A DNA stretch of 64,000 bases from Trichomonas vaginalis G3 (GCF_026262505.1 NC_067203.1:9300001-9364000); one strand, 5' to 3'. Numbered from the stretch's first letter, positions 1 through 10,075 are shown. Notes: generated from the letters alone by a model not told the origin. Numbers and translations are program-made.

Positions 1-585
1 ATTATTGCTTCAACGACTGTTTCTTCGGATTTATAATAAGGAGAAGGTGATGGTTGGAAGAAATGTTTTGGAAAAATTGATTTTGGATAAATATAAATCT
101 TTAATGGAGGCCACTGGTCAGTGCTAGCAATTCTTTTCAAAATTGGCTCGTCAAGATTGATTTCGCTTCGAGTTAGGAAAAAGAAAAAGGAGAAAATTTT
201 GTAAAAATAAAAAAAATTAAGACTCAATATGAATTTAATCTCTATCTTGCTATCTAAAGAGGTAAAGAGGAAGCTTTTTATGGTAATATGTACCCACATA
301 GACTAGTAAGTATAGTGAATACATTTTGATTGAATGAAAGCAATGATGTATCCTTGGGAAAAGGAATTTTAGAACCTACAAAATTTGTTGATTCTTAAAA
401 AGTGACAAAAATGTAAAACTAAGAAATCTCGTTTATTTTCATATGAAATGCTGTAATTGGAATATGGATATCGTCTTTTTATATTAATACGCTTTGAGGC
501 ATATATGATTTATAATGAAATAGAGACTATTGCCGAACTAAAAAAAGTGACGTGATGCGATGTTGATTAGTTTTAGTAATTGGAG
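1..585. other. Spacer before first gene
   Basis: I see no convincing gene here. The DNA is AT-rich, with scattered stops in all frames. AAAAAGTGAC strings occur near 398 and 545; they are the complement of the host initiator type TCACTTTT, so they may be start sites on the minus strand or chance. Confidence 0.5.
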
Positions 586-792
586 ATGAATAAATCATTA
601 ATTTCCCAATTTGAACGTCTTGGAACAAGTATCCGCAACCTCACTGATATCCTCCAGAAGGAAGAAGATCAGTCGGCTGAACTCCAGAAAATCGAATCCT
701 TAAATCAGGAATTGATCAAAAATATAACGGCCTTCAGATCATATTGTGGAAGTAATCCGCATTTAATCAAGAATGCTGCTATTTCTCCATAA
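586..792 (+). CDS. Small coiled-coil protein, function unknown
   Basis: A 68-residue open frame. I place the start at the ATG at 586, because the frame upstream would need a TTG. The product is mostly charged amphipathic helix (ISQFERLGTSIRNLTDILQK, then a Glu/Gln-rich stretch to about residue 50) with a short C-terminal tail. It has no membrane segment and no catalytic motif. The size and heptad pattern fit a small subunit of a larger complex, but I do not recognise the family. It lies about 150 bases upstream of the exonuclease gene, on the same strand. The gene call is plausible rather than proven. Confidence 0.5.
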   Translation: MNKSLISQFERLGTSIRNLTDILQKEEDQSAELQKIESLNQELIKNITAFRSYCGSNPHLIKNAAISP

Positions 793-915
793 AAATTTCA
801 AGCATCAAATTGATTGATCAAAATTGAAAAACGAAATAATTTTAAACTAAATGCTTAATTTAAAAAAGATACATTTTTTCAATTTTGTTCTCCAAATTTT
901 TTCCTAAGATTTGTG

Positions 916-920
916 TCACT
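916..920 (+). promoter_or_regulatory. Trichomonad initiator (Inr) of the exonuclease gene
   Basis: TCACT matches the trichomonad initiator TCA(T/C)(A/T). The A at 918 would be the transcription start, 21 bases before the ATG at 939. Established knowledge: in trichomonads this motif is the core promoter and leaders are this short. Confidence 0.65.
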
Positions 921-938
921 TTTTAATGCTAAACTTTG

Positions 939-2078
939 ATGAGCAACAAAGCTATCAGAGAAGTTACATGTCCAATTTCGAAGGTTAAGCATATCATTGT
1001 CAGGAAAGATGACACTGAAGCCATAAGAGCACTTCGTATTTGGGCCACAAAATTATTTGTCCGAATGCGACGTGGAGAATCCATTCTTTTATCAATGGAT
1101 TGTGAAGGCTGGAAGCTTGGAACTATTCATAAGTCTCTCGGTCTTCTACAAATATGCGAAATTTTAGATCAAAGTATTCTGATTAAACCAAGAGATGAAT
1201 CACAAAAATCATTAAGACTTAAGTCAGGATTCTTAGTTCACTTTCCTACTACCAACGAAGTAATCGATATTCTATCAGGTGTCTTACATCATCCAAATGT
1301 AATTTTATGTACTTATGATTTCACATCTGATATCTCATCCTTGATGGAAGCAGGTGTAAAGATCAATACGAAAAGAATTTTTGATGCCCAATTGGTCAGT
1401 GCTTCGAATACAAGTACAGAACCAATATGGGTTCTTACAGACACTCAGGCTCGCTCTATTATAGCGCGTGCAAGAGGTATGATAGGAACTGTGAAAGAAG
1501 CGCAGGATGCCGTTAACTTTATGTCATCCAAAAAAGGAAATATGTTCGAATTTCTTACATTTCTACATAGAAAGGACCAAGACCCATTTGCATCTATGGT
1601 TGATGATGACTTTTATAAATACGCTGCTGGTGACTTAGTTATGACAGCTCTTGCTGCATTATATAGTTTCTATTTTGGATTTAGCTCGAAAACATGGGAA
1701 TTATCTGCTATAAAGGTTAAAGAGTTCTTATCACTACAAAAGATGCATCAACAGGTGCTCATGCCATCAGCTGTACGTCAAGAAGCCTTCTTAACGAGAT
1801 ATAACCTCAAAGATCTTAAAGAATACCAAACTTCTGGTTACAAAATACCTTTAACAGATGACTCTGTTATCCGTATGGCTCTAACATTGTATGTTAAAGC
1901 TGATATGATTGTTAATCTTCTTAAAATCCTTCCAGAAAAATATTCTAAGTCATTTAGTGAAATTAATGCTCAGATAATTAGAAATGACTTGGAAGGGAAG
2001 CTGGAAGAAGTAAAAGCTAGAATTCAGACGCTTAGTCCATTCGATGACGATACAAACATAGAAGAAGCTCAAAATTAG
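939..2078 (+). CDS. DEDDy-type 3'-5' exonuclease domain protein
   Basis: A 379-residue protein starting at the ATG at 939; an upstream TTG extends the frame by one codon only. Three exonuclease motifs are readable: Exo I as SMDCEGW with D-x-E (about residue 54), Exo II in the stretch LCTYDFTSDISSL (about residue 125), and Exo III as Y-x3-D in YKYAAGDLVMTALAALY (about residue 230). This order is that of the DnaQ-like family with a tyrosine in the last motif (RNase D, WRN and Egalitarian-like exonucleases), which remove 3' nucleotides with two metal ions. The C-terminal third is helical with no second domain that I recognise. The substrate is unknown; an RNA-processing role is the usual guess for single-domain members. 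The gene has a clean initiator. Confidence 0.75.
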   Translation: MSNKAIREVTCPISKVKHIIVRKDDTEAIRALRIWATKLFVRMRRGESILLSMDCEGWKLGTIHKSLGLLQICEILDQSILIKPRDESQKSLRLKSGFLVHFPTTNEVIDILSGVLHHPNVILCTYDFTSDISSLMEAGVKINTKRIFDAQLVSASNTSTEPIWVLTDTQARSIIARARGMIGTVKEAQDAVNFMSSKKGNMFEFLTFLHRKDQDPFASMVDDDFYKYAAGDLVMTALAALYSFYFGFSSKTWELSAIKVKEFLSLQKMHQQVLMPSAVRQEAFLTRYNLKDLKEYQTSGYKIPLTDDSVIRMALTLYVKADMIVNLLKILPEKYSKSFSEINAQIIRNDLEGKLEEVKARIQTLSPFDDDTNIEEAQN

Positions 2079-2326
2079 TATTATACTTTTGTTGTATTCC
2101 TCATAAAATGTTTGGTTAGAATGTTTTTAAAGAAAATTTTACAAATTTTTATTTAATTTTTTTTAGAATAATAGAAATATGGTGTTTTCCATTATTACAT
2201 TTGCTTCTTGATAGAGTGTTTAGAGAAAATTTACAAATTTTATTTAATATTGTTAATTTTAAAAGCAACATTAATGATAATATAAGATGCACAATTGTCT
2301 GTGATCGTTACTTTATTTATTGTTAA
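2079..2326. other. AT-rich spacer
   Basis: Short 3' flank of the exonuclease gene. Nothing was found in it. Confidence 0.4.
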
Positions 2327-3230
2327 ATTCATGAGCTTGAAACATATCAAACAACTAATTCTCAGCATTATTTTGGAACTTCACCATTACCAATAAAAGG
2401 ACCATCAAACATTGGCAATCAAGCAATTTATCTATGCCAGTTAATGGAAATACTAAAGCAAGCCCTGATCACATCCGAAGGAATTTCAATTCCATATCAG
2501 CGGATGTACCCACGCAACATGTCTCTTCTATTTGGAATGTCTTATAGTATGCAAATGCATCAAAACATGACCCCATTGTAGCTTGTTAATGTAAGAGTTT
2601 GCATTAATAATAGCAAGAAAAACAGATAAAAGAAAGAAGGTGAAATACTCGAATTTGATGATTAAAATGATAGTGAGCATGAATATTATAGCGATGATGA
2701 AGAATTCTAATTAGTGGAGAGTAATGCCCCGAGAAAGAAGAGCAGGGCTGGCAAACATTCACAAAAAAAGAAATCATTGAAAATTATTCCCTCATATAAC
2801 CCGAGCTTGTAGATGAGGTTGAAGAGAGTGTTAATTTGATTGATAGGTCAATTAAAATAGGAATAAATGTAAAGAATGATCAGAAAAAAATTCTCGGCCT
2901 AATTAAAGGAAGTTTGGAAAATACAATTTTCTCGGAGGGAAAAAAATTGTAGCTTCAAAGTCATTAACAAAAACAAAGGTAACTAATTATCTGTAGAGAT
3001 TTTAAACATCTATCAAATATTTGAGAAAAGAAAAAAAACTCCCAAACTTTCTTCTGTTAATCTTAATGCTTCGAGAAAACTTTCATCAGCTCCAAAAGAG
3101 TTCATTCATTAAGTTACAGAAACTGAAATTGAATAGTGAGTTTTTTCAAATGTTCTTACAATGGATAGCGATTAATTGTGTAAAAGAAGTCATGAGAAAA
3201 ATACTCATGAAACTTAATGGTGAATAAGAG
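2327..3230 (+). pseudogene. Decayed protein-coding region, family not recognised
   Basis: The stretch keeps coding-like composition. It begins with an 84-codon open run (2327-2581) holding YLCQLMEILKQALITSEG and a Met-rich segment, then an acidic Ser/Asp run and lysine-rich runs, but it has no good start and many stops. Almost all the internal stops in the best-reading frames are TAA or TAG, at places where glutamine would fit the context, with at least one frame change near 2.8 kb. I take it as a host gene decaying mainly by C-to-T change. It could also be coding sequence from a lineage that reads TAA/TAG as glutamine, although neighbouring genes use both as true stops. A shadow frame at 3021-3227 is not a gene. 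Confidence 0.45.
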
Positions 3231-3260
3231 TCTTTCATTTTCGTGTGATAAAGTCTATTT

Positions 3261-4556
3261 TTATATTTTTATTAATTCACCTTTGAAATCAAAAATATTA
3301 ATTATTAAAAAATCTTCATCGCTTGAAGTCTTTCCTGTTTGAGTTAATTTGAAAGATACAAAATATTCTTTGGTTTGAAGTGGAAATTCTTTGATTTCAC
3401 TTTGTTTGAATTCATAATATTTATCATTATCTAATACAACAGTTGTTCCATCTTCTTTGATTCCTTCTAACTTCCATCTCCTCAATAAATTATAATCATT
3501 TTGATTGTTTGATTGTAAAATATAAGATATTGGTTTTAGTTTATATCCTTTTAGATCAGCTTTTATCCATGAATTAGGATGATTGTCTGTACAGGATTGA
3601 ACATCACTTCTATAAGAATTTATATCTGATAAACTTCTTCCATTTTCAACAGATGAAGCTGTAAATTCCATTTTAATTTCTTCAGAAGCTTTTAGAATGT
3701 TATAAGCACAAATAGAGTTATTTGATATTGTAAATTGATTGTTAATTAAAGGTTTTTCGAATGATGAAACAGGTTCATTTGAGATTTCAATATTTTCTCT
3801 AAAATTTGAATGATAATTCTTTAATGTTTCGTTATATATAGAAAGAAGAACTCTTTCGAATGAATGTTCAATACAAAAATTATAAATTATGTCATAAGTT
3901 TCTCGTGAACAAAATGTAAGTTTGATGTATCTAAATAAGTCAAAGAATATATCATTCTGTTTGCAGATTGATAAAAGTAAAAGAGATAAATGATCTTCGT
4001 TGTCGATCTTTAATTCGTCTGAGGTAATGATTTTTTCACAAAATTCATATCCATTTTTTGCGAAATGTTCAATGATATCTCTATCATCTAAACAATACAA
4101 ATGTGATGAAATGAATCTAATGCATTCGTTTTCTGTTATAATATCATTTTCAAAAACTGAAATTTCATACTTTTGAAAAACATTTTCTTTTGTAATAGAT
4201 TTATCTAATTTAACATGTTCTGTATATAATTGTATGAATAATTGATTTCCAAAATGTTTTCCAATTTCAAATATATCATGATAATGTGATTCATCTTCTT
4301 CAAAGTCAAGTTTTCCTGTTTCAAGAAACTCTGAAAGTATATCAATTGAATCTTCACATCTAAGGTCGAGATTTGCTTCATATGATGATCTCGATTTATT
4401 AATAATGCATTTTTCTTGGATTAAATCTGAAAAACAAACTGCAGATGACTTCTTTGTTTTGATTGATCGACCATTAATATTGATATTAAATCGTCCACAT
4501 TCTGTCAGAATGCCAACGCGCTTTATTTCCTTGCATGATTTCGTTATTTGAACCAT
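3261..4556 (-). CDS. BTB-like protein with C-terminal F5/8-type-C (discoidin) domain
   Basis: A 431-residue protein. I choose the ATG at 4556 (MVQITKSC), since the 15 codons upstream begin at TTG. Residues 10-110 read as a divergent BTB/POZ domain (GRFNININGRSIKTKKSSAV, then a helical part with FLETGKLDF). Residues 110-260 are helical and BACK-like. Residues from about 285 form a discoidin-type beta sandwich: SSVENGRSLSDINSYRSDVQ, SWIKADLKGYKLKPISYILQ, then LLRRWKLEG and a final beta segment. This BTB plus F5/8C layout is a large expanded family in trichomonads, with roles in protein-protein contact and probably ubiquitin-ligase adaptors; the individual function is unknown. There is no signal peptide, so it is likely cytosolic. 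Confidence 0.75.
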   Translation of the reverse strand: MVQITKSCKEIKRVGILTECGRFNININGRSIKTKKSSAVCFSDLIQEKCIINKSRSSYEANLDLRCEDSIDILSEFLETGKLDFEEDESHYHDIFEIGKHFGNQLFIQLYTEHVKLDKSITKENVFQKYEISVFENDIITENECIRFISSHLYCLDDRDIIEHFAKNGYEFCEKIITSDELKIDNEDHLSLLLLSICKQNDIFFDLFRYIKLTFCSRETYDIIYNFCIEHSFERVLLSIYNETLKNYHSNFRENIEISNEPVSSFEKPLINNQFTISNNSICAYNILKASEEIKMEFTASSVENGRSLSDINSYRSDVQSCTDNHPNSWIKADLKGYKLKPISYILQSNNQNDYNLLRRWKLEGIKEDGTTVVLDNDKYYEFKQSEIKEFPLQTKEYFVSFKLTQTGKTSSDEDFLIINIFDFKGELIKI

Positions 4557-4951
4557 GAAAAAAAAAATAAGAAAATTAAGATGGTGGTTCTCATTATCCA
4601 AGGATTCAGTATGAAATTACATTTGTGTTTAAATATTAAAATGTTTCAATTCATTTTCCAATACAAAACAATGGCATTAATCGAGCTCAAAATAACCAAA
4701 TCTAAGTCATCAGAAATATGAATGGAGTCAATAAATATTAATAAGTAAATACTAATGTATAAATAAATGTAAATAATTTTTTTAATTCTACATTAGCAAA
4801 TCTTTCCTATATAAAGGGTTCATTCATCAAAGAATGTAAATTTCATTGAATACTAAACTTTTGTAACAATGGTAATTCATCCTGTTTCTTTTTCTATCCA
4901 TCATTTGGATAATTTATATAATCTTAATAAAATAAGGTAAATATATTTATA
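4557..4951. other. AT-rich intergenic stretch
   Basis: Upstream region of the BTB gene and 3' flank of the ankyrin gene, both on the minus strand. No gene or repeat was recognised. Confidence 0.4.
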
Positions 4952-6130
4952 TTATTTATACTTTTTCTGATACGAATTCGCTCTTTCAAAGAGCTTATTC
5001 CTTAAATGTTCTTTCATCAGTGGATCTTTTGCGAGAGAAATGACTTCGCTGTCCAATTTGCAGCCAAGAGAAATAAGATAGTCAACAAGATCGAAATTAC
5101 GGCTAAAAATTGCAGAAATAAGTGGTTGTTTCAAAGTAATATCTGCACCTTTATCAATAAGCAGTTTTGCAAGGTCAAGCCACCCATTATGGCATACTAA
5201 TGTCAAAGGCGTATCCTTCCAATTGTAGACTTCATTCACTGTTCGCTTGTCTACAAATCTTTCGATGAATTCTTTCGTAACTTCATAAAATCCATTGGTA
5301 ATGAGCATCTCTAGAGGTGTGTAAAGGAACTGCGTGCTCTTCTTTCTCATATGATATATGAATGCCCGCGTATTCATCCAATCCAAGCAAGATGCTGGTC
5401 TTATTTCATCTTTGAATCGGAAATTGAGTTTGAGCCAATCTGCGATGTCATTCTTATGGTATTTAATGGCATATTCATATGCATTAGTGAGTTTTGAGTC
5501 ACTCTGGACAACAAGTCGGAAAATTTCTAAATTTCCTCCTTTGATTGCATATTCTAAGCAAATCGGATCGAATGGAAATGATTGCATCATAAACTTAAAA
5601 CATTTGCATGCGCCATATTCTGCTGCTAAGCAGAGATGAAGTTGGTTTAAAGGAAAATTTGGATTACATGATAATTCTATAAGCTCGTCAAGCATATCAT
5701 GAACTATATAATACTCTAATGGGTTAGCACTTTCTGGTATGAGATCGCAAATTTCTTTTATTTTCGCTGCTGCATCTGGATATCCTTTACTTTGTCGTAT
5801 TTTCGCATTTAAGAGACGCTGAAGGGGTGAATCTCTGTACAACTTCTCGTGGAACGAGAGATTCGATCTTGCTTTCTCTGAAATATTATTATAAATTTCT
5901 GAAATAACCCAAATTCGTAATGGATTAACTTCCGCAACTTTATATGCTAGTCGAAGAAAATATTTGACTTTTAGAGGATGTTTTTCCAGATATTCAGAGA
6001 GTGAATTTGTAAAATCTTGATAATTTTCATCATTAACAGTAAAAAATGTATCCTCCATGCTAATAAAACTGCTGAGGTTAGGTTCTAATTCTAAATCTGA
6101 TAATAGTAGTCCATCAGAATATTGAAACAT
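4952..6130 (-). CDS. Ankyrin-repeat protein with DUF3447 region
   Basis: A 392-residue protein starting MFQYSDGLLLSDLEL. Residues 1-150 are helical without repeats. Residues 160-235 (LHLCLAAEYGACKCFKFMMQ, LEYAIKGGNLEIFRLVVQ, YAIKYHKNDIADWL) fit DUF3447, a degenerate ankyrin block found in hundreds of copies in trichomonads and Entamoeba-like protists. Ankyrin repeats follow from about residue 285: TPLEMLITNGFYEVTKEFI, TPLTLVCHNGWLDLAKLLID with the KGAD turn, and LISAIFSRNFDLVDYLISLG. It has no enzymatic domain and is probably a cytosolic protein-binding scaffold. A good initiator lies just upstream. A second ATG overlaps the chosen one four bases upstream in another frame and would give a six-codon peptide. 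Confidence 0.8.
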   Translation of the reverse strand: MFQYSDGLLLSDLELEPNLSSFISMEDTFFTVNDENYQDFTNSLSEYLEKHPLKVKYFLRLAYKVAEVNPLRIWVISEIYNNISEKARSNLSFHEKLYRDSPLQRLLNAKIRQSKGYPDAAAKIKEICDLIPESANPLEYYIVHDMLDELIELSCNPNFPLNQLHLCLAAEYGACKCFKFMMQSFPFDPICLEYAIKGGNLEIFRLVVQSDSKLTNAYEYAIKYHKNDIADWLKLNFRFKDEIRPASCLDWMNTRAFIYHMRKKSTQFLYTPLEMLITNGFYEVTKEFIERFVDKRTVNEVYNWKDTPLTLVCHNGWLDLAKLLIDKGADITLKQPLISAIFSRNFDLVDYLISLGCKLDSEVISLAKDPLMKEHLRNKLFERANSYQKKYK

Positions 6131-6136
6131 TCATTT

Positions 6137-6141
6137 TATGA
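6137..6141 (-). promoter_or_regulatory. Initiator of the ankyrin/DUF3447 gene
   Basis: On the minus strand this reads TCATA, an exact match to TCA(T/C)(A/T), 7-11 bases upstream of the start codon at 6130. Confidence 0.6.
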
Positions 6142-6352
6142 CAGTTAAAGTAATAATTATTTAGGACAGTTAAGTTACAGAAGTGAATTTAGAAATGAGC
6201 ATATTGAGTGAATTCAATTCTATAAAGGATAAATTAAAATAGAATCTTTTTATTGTATTCAGGAGAAAGAAAATGTATATGAGTAGGTAATAAAATACAA
6301 ATGAACTGAAAATACAAAATAAAAAACGTAAATTCCGCGTTATAATTAAAAA

Positions 6353-7057
6353 TTATGCGCCTTGATTAATAATTTGTGTAAGGACGTCAATTTCATCATC
6401 AAGCTCATGATTTCTTCCATGATCAACGTAGACTAATTCAGAAACAAGTTTTTGAATTTTCATTCCAGTATTTATTTGATGAGTAGCAAGTTCAGCACGA
6501 GATTCAAGATCTTTTATGAAGTCTGATGACAATGCAACTACAAAATTTTCTTGATACTCTGTATTATCTTTCTTGAAATTAATATTTTCTGTTTCGAATT
6601 TCTTCACAACAGCTTTCTCTTCTTTAACATATTTAACATATTCTTTTGCAATTGCTTTATACTCTGGTGTATCTTTTTGTGTGGAATTATATTTTTCACC
6701 AACTTTTTTAAGTGTTTCAACAGTTTTATCTCTATCTCTTTGTGTAGTATCAAGCCATTTTTTCTTTTCCACCATTCTATCGTGATAAGGTGACATTTTC
6801 AAAATGTCATTGTAAACATCTTTTGTTTGTTCAATATGTTTCTCTTGTCCGGATTGAATTTCCTTGTTAGTTTCCTTTATTTCAGATAGTGTTGACTCGT
6901 AATCAGCAAATAGTTCTTTGTTTGCATCATCATATTGTGATCCGAAAAATTCGTTCATATCAGTCAAGTAATTTTTATCAGCAAGCTTCTGTGTTTCCAT
7001 GGCATCATTCATTGCTCCAAGTTCAGGAAAGTTTCTGTATTTTTTAAAAAAATTCAT
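6353..7057 (-). CDS. Coiled-coil protein, probably BAR-like
   Basis: A 234-residue, almost entirely helical, charged protein (MNFFKKYRNFPELG start). Three long helical stretches can be seen (about residues 15-95, 98-165 and 170-225), broken around MSPYHDRMVEKKKWLDTTQR. The size, the lack of other domains and the pattern of basic residues in the middle helix resemble BAR/F-BAR dimers, which bind and curve membranes. No signature residue proves it, so a plain coiled-coil protein is the alternative. The start codon is backed by an initiator 20 bases upstream. Confidence 0.55.
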   Translation of the reverse strand: MNFFKKYRNFPELGAMNDAMETQKLADKNYLTDMNEFFGSQYDDANKELFADYESTLSEIKETNKEIQSGQEKHIEQTKDVYNDILKMSPYHDRMVEKKKWLDTTQRDRDKTVETLKKVGEKYNSTQKDTPEYKAIAKEYVKYVKEEKAVVKKFETENINFKKDNTEYQENFVVALSSDFIKDLESRAELATHQINTGMKIQKLVSELVYVDHGRNHELDDEIDVLTQIINQGA

Positions 7058-7074
7058 TCAACTTGAAGTAAAAA

Positions 7075-7079
7075 AATGA
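7075..7079 (-). promoter_or_regulatory. Initiator of the BAR-like gene
   Basis: TCATT on the minus strand, with the A about 20 bases upstream of the ATG at 7057. Confidence 0.55.
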
Positions 7080-7223
7080 CAAAATTCATTGAAATATATT
7101 TTGGCAAATGGTATTGAAAATTGAGATATTTATGATTTGTATGTATTACTGTAGGACATATGCTAGCATAAATTCATTATATTTTTTTGAAAAAAAAATC
7201 CTATATTGAATATCTGAATTGTT

Positions 7224-7396
7224 GACTTTGTTCCTCATCTGAGGTGCTCGCACAGATGTTGTATCCCAGAAGAGAAACAATGTCTTCAAAGATGACTTGA
7301 GAGAGTCATTGAAGACTTTCTTTTTCAATCAGATACTGATTGAAGACTTAGTTTCTCATGTGAAGTACTTGTACAGATTTTGTATCTCATGATACT
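7224..7396. repeat. Diverged direct repeat with a palindrome between
   Basis: Two copies of about 50 bp (7224-7275 and 7345-7396) share the framework CTCATNTGANGTNCT, CACAGATNTTGTATC and similar words. Just before the second copy, 7324-7344 is a palindrome with 9-base arms TTCAATCAG/CTGATTGAA and loop ATA. The copies are diverged, so the event is old; the element is unknown. Confidence 0.45.
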
Positions 7397-7522
7397 GATA
7401 AAGGAATGATTTGAACAAAAAAAAGTGGTATTTAGTTTACTAAATCATTTTCCCCCCAATATAAAATTAAGCATGTCGGAATTGCCAAAGTCATAGCTAT
7501 TTTTCAAGAAGTATTTCCAACG

Positions 7523-7892
7523 TGGGAAATAGTGTAAAGCATTGAATTTAGAAAAAAAAAATCGAAATCGTAAATTTTTTTTGGTTTTGAAGGAGTTTTC
7601 GTTAAAAAAGAGGCATATATTATTGGTATAATTTATTCAACTTAATGAGCATGCTCTAAATCTTCATATAAATCACTCAAATCTGATACAATTTATATTA
7701 TTTTTATTTAATTCTCACATAAACTACATTCTGATTGGACTTTTGGGCATATTCATATTATCCGAATATAAATATCAGAAAATACTTTATTCATATACGC
7801 CTCGCTAAACTATTGCCATGGGCAATAGTTTTTTGGGCAATAGTACGTTATTTCAAATATACGGTATTTTTTTGAGTTTACACTATTTCCCA
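7523..7892. repeat. Inverted-repeat pair with nested palindromes, possible MITE
   Basis: The ends are a perfect 16-base inverted repeat, TGGGAAATAGTGTAAA at 7523-7538 and its complement at 7877-7892. Inside, 7807-7831 is a palindrome with 11-base arms AAACTATTGCC/GGCAATAGTTT. GGGCAATAGTACGTTATT follows, and a variant GGGCAATTGGACGTTATT lies just outside the right arm and folds on AATTGCCCAA. No coding capacity was seen. It could be a small non-autonomous element or the decayed 5' end of the hAT element that follows. Confidence 0.45.
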
Positions 7893-8195
7893 ACCTTAAA
7901 CTTTTTTGGGCAATTGGACGTTATTAGGAATTGCCCAACTGTTATAAATGGTAATACTTTAAAGATGTGTTAATCATCAATAGTATCAGTGAATCTATCT
8001 CAGATCTCTGTTTTGGGGTCAAACTAAACTTAATAATTAAGTTATAAACATAAAACTATGAAAACATAATGAAACAATCACCAATATAAAATTCATACTT
8101 GGATAAATTATATTATACGTTTAGATAATACGTTTAGTCAATACATAGATTAGATACGTTTAGAAACGATAAAAATAAATTGACGTTTAGAATAA

Positions 8196-8200
8196 TCATT
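8196..8200 (+). promoter_or_regulatory. Initiator upstream of the hAT transposase
   Basis: TCATT, with the A at 8198, ten bases before the ATG at 8208. It suggests that the transposase gene uses the host core promoter type. Confidence 0.45.
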
Positions 8201-8207
8201 ATTTTTA

Positions 8208-9936
8208 ATGTCTGATACTCCATACTACACCATATTCGTTCCAAGCGAATTCCATACGCCAGTTACAAAGAAGGCTACTCAACCTCCTCCAGGCTTCACT
8301 ACATGGATCAAAAATAATGACAGAAAAGCCTATTTTAAATGCAACCATGAATTCGAAAATAATGGGAAAAGATATACATGCCAGTTATGTATAAGAGCAG
8401 ATCGCGTTGATGATGAGAAGACACGCCTTAAACATAAACATTATCATATGAGTCTCCTTAAGGATTCGATTTGTAAGAATGATGAAGATTTACCCGATGA
8501 AATTGATTTTGCAATAATGGAATTTTTTCGCGAAATGCAACGTGCCAATTTCCACTATTACTAAGCCAAGCTTTATCAAAATGGTTTATCTTCTTATTAA
8601 GACAGGCCAAATGAATCCAAAAGCAAATCCTGAAGACTTGTACAAGCCCCTCTCAAGAACTCAGTTTACCAAGCACTTCATTCAAAAAGGAATGGAGAGA
8701 TACGATGAGTTCTTGGAGATGTACAAAGAAACTCAGTACGTAGCACTTGCAGTTGATGCGGGAAAGGAAGGATCGCATAATTATTTTGATATGATTATTG
8801 CTAATCCATTTAGCGAATTACCTCCTCTAGTCTATAATAGTGTTAAAGATTTCAAAGGCGATATGATTTCATATGAAGAAGAGCTAAGATCAGTTCTAAA
8901 CCAGCTAATTTCTGAAGGATTTATCGTTACAGGAATAGTAAGCGATAACCTTCGAGTTCAGGTTAGTGCAATTGAGAAGGTCCTGAAAGATTTTGGGTGT
9001 ATTGTCCATATCCCCTGCGGATGCCATACTTTAGAACTTGCTTTAAAGGATGCGGAAGAAACAGAAATCATTAATGAAGGCAAGTATGACTTAGAGTGGT
9101 TTTCTAGGATGTTCAACCGTAAACATGCTCATGCAGCCCTTGAAGTTGCACCACCAAAACGCTGCGCCACAAGATGGAGCAATTTATTTGCTATAGCAGA
9201 ATGGATTGTTCGTAGAAGATTGCGTTTGATCCAATTTTGTGCAAGCGGTGAAGCAATTCAGATCAAAGATTTCCAAGATGAATGTCTTGACGAATGGAAT
9301 GAGATGGCTGATATCATTACAACTTCAGCTCCAATCATGTTCACAATTTTACTTCCATTTGCACACATGATTAAGGTTCTTGAAGGAGATGGTGTTGGCG
9401 CATTCAAAATTTACGGTTATATGATGAGTACTATTGCAAATTTGAAGGATATTGTAACAAAAGTTCCACAATTACAAGAAACAATTCTGAGATTGATAGA
9501 TTTGGTACTTGAAAGATTAAATGATACTGAATCTGGTTTAACCTTCAGAGTCATGCATGATATTAGTGCTAGAGGACGTGAAGTGAACATTCAAATAAAA
9601 CAATGTGGAAATGATAAAAATGCAATTGATGAAATTTGGAAACGCTATTATCCAATTAATATTAGCGAAGAAGAATTATCATTAATTGATGATTGCAAAG
9701 TTTTACTTGAAAATTCTGAAGAAATTAGAGAAAATATTGTTGAAGGATTTGAAATTGGTAATCATAAAATGGAAGAAATTGAAGAAGAAACACAACAAAT
9801 TCATCCTCAACGTCATCAAGCTGAGCATTTTGAAAATCCTGTAAATGTAAATTATAATGGTCAGGTAAATGTAGTTAGTATCATGAAAATGGGTACCAAG
9901 GGTCTACGCCCCTCAGTCCCCCTTTTCATGTTTTGA
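8208..9936 (+). pseudogene. hAT-like transposase with BED zinc finger, frameshifted
   Basis: This plain DNA transposon gene has two frames. The first (8208-8564, 118 aa) holds a BED-type finger, YTCQLCIRADRVDD then KHKHYHM (C-x2-C, then H-x-H-x2-H). The second (open from 8542; first ATG at 8581) has the hAT core: YVALAVDAGKEGSHNYFDM (first acidic residue), VSDNLRVQVSAIEKVLKDFG, the C-x2-H box IPCGCHTLELALKDA, and RWSNLFAIAEWIVRRRLRL. The overlap at 8542-8564 is where hAT proteins are normally continuous, so I infer one frameshift there. The C-terminal hATC dimerisation block is not visible; the frame runs into GC-rich sequence at about 9892 that belongs to the next element or to a hairpin. 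Transposition activity is unlikely. Confidence 0.65.
9892..9930. repeat. GC-rich hairpin at the left edge of the Polinton block
   Basis: CATGAAAA at the left pairs with TTTTCATG at the right, followed by GGG/CCC with one mismatch, enclosing GGGTACC and GGGTCTACGCCCC. It marks a sharp change between the hAT coding region and the Polinton block and resembles the block's other mini-hairpins. Confidence 0.45.
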
Positions 9937-10075
9937 CAAAATAATCGGATATCGTAAATTTACAAAACATATTTTTGACATTTACAAAAAATAAAAAAAA
10001 TATTTTTAAAAAAATTAACTTTAAAAAATAACCTTAATTTATTTTTATTTTATTTTTTTTTATTTTTATATAAAT

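Noticed and set aside
7146-7328. 60-codon open frame on the minus strand
   Set aside because: Falls on the diverged direct repeat; no start context and no conserved motif.
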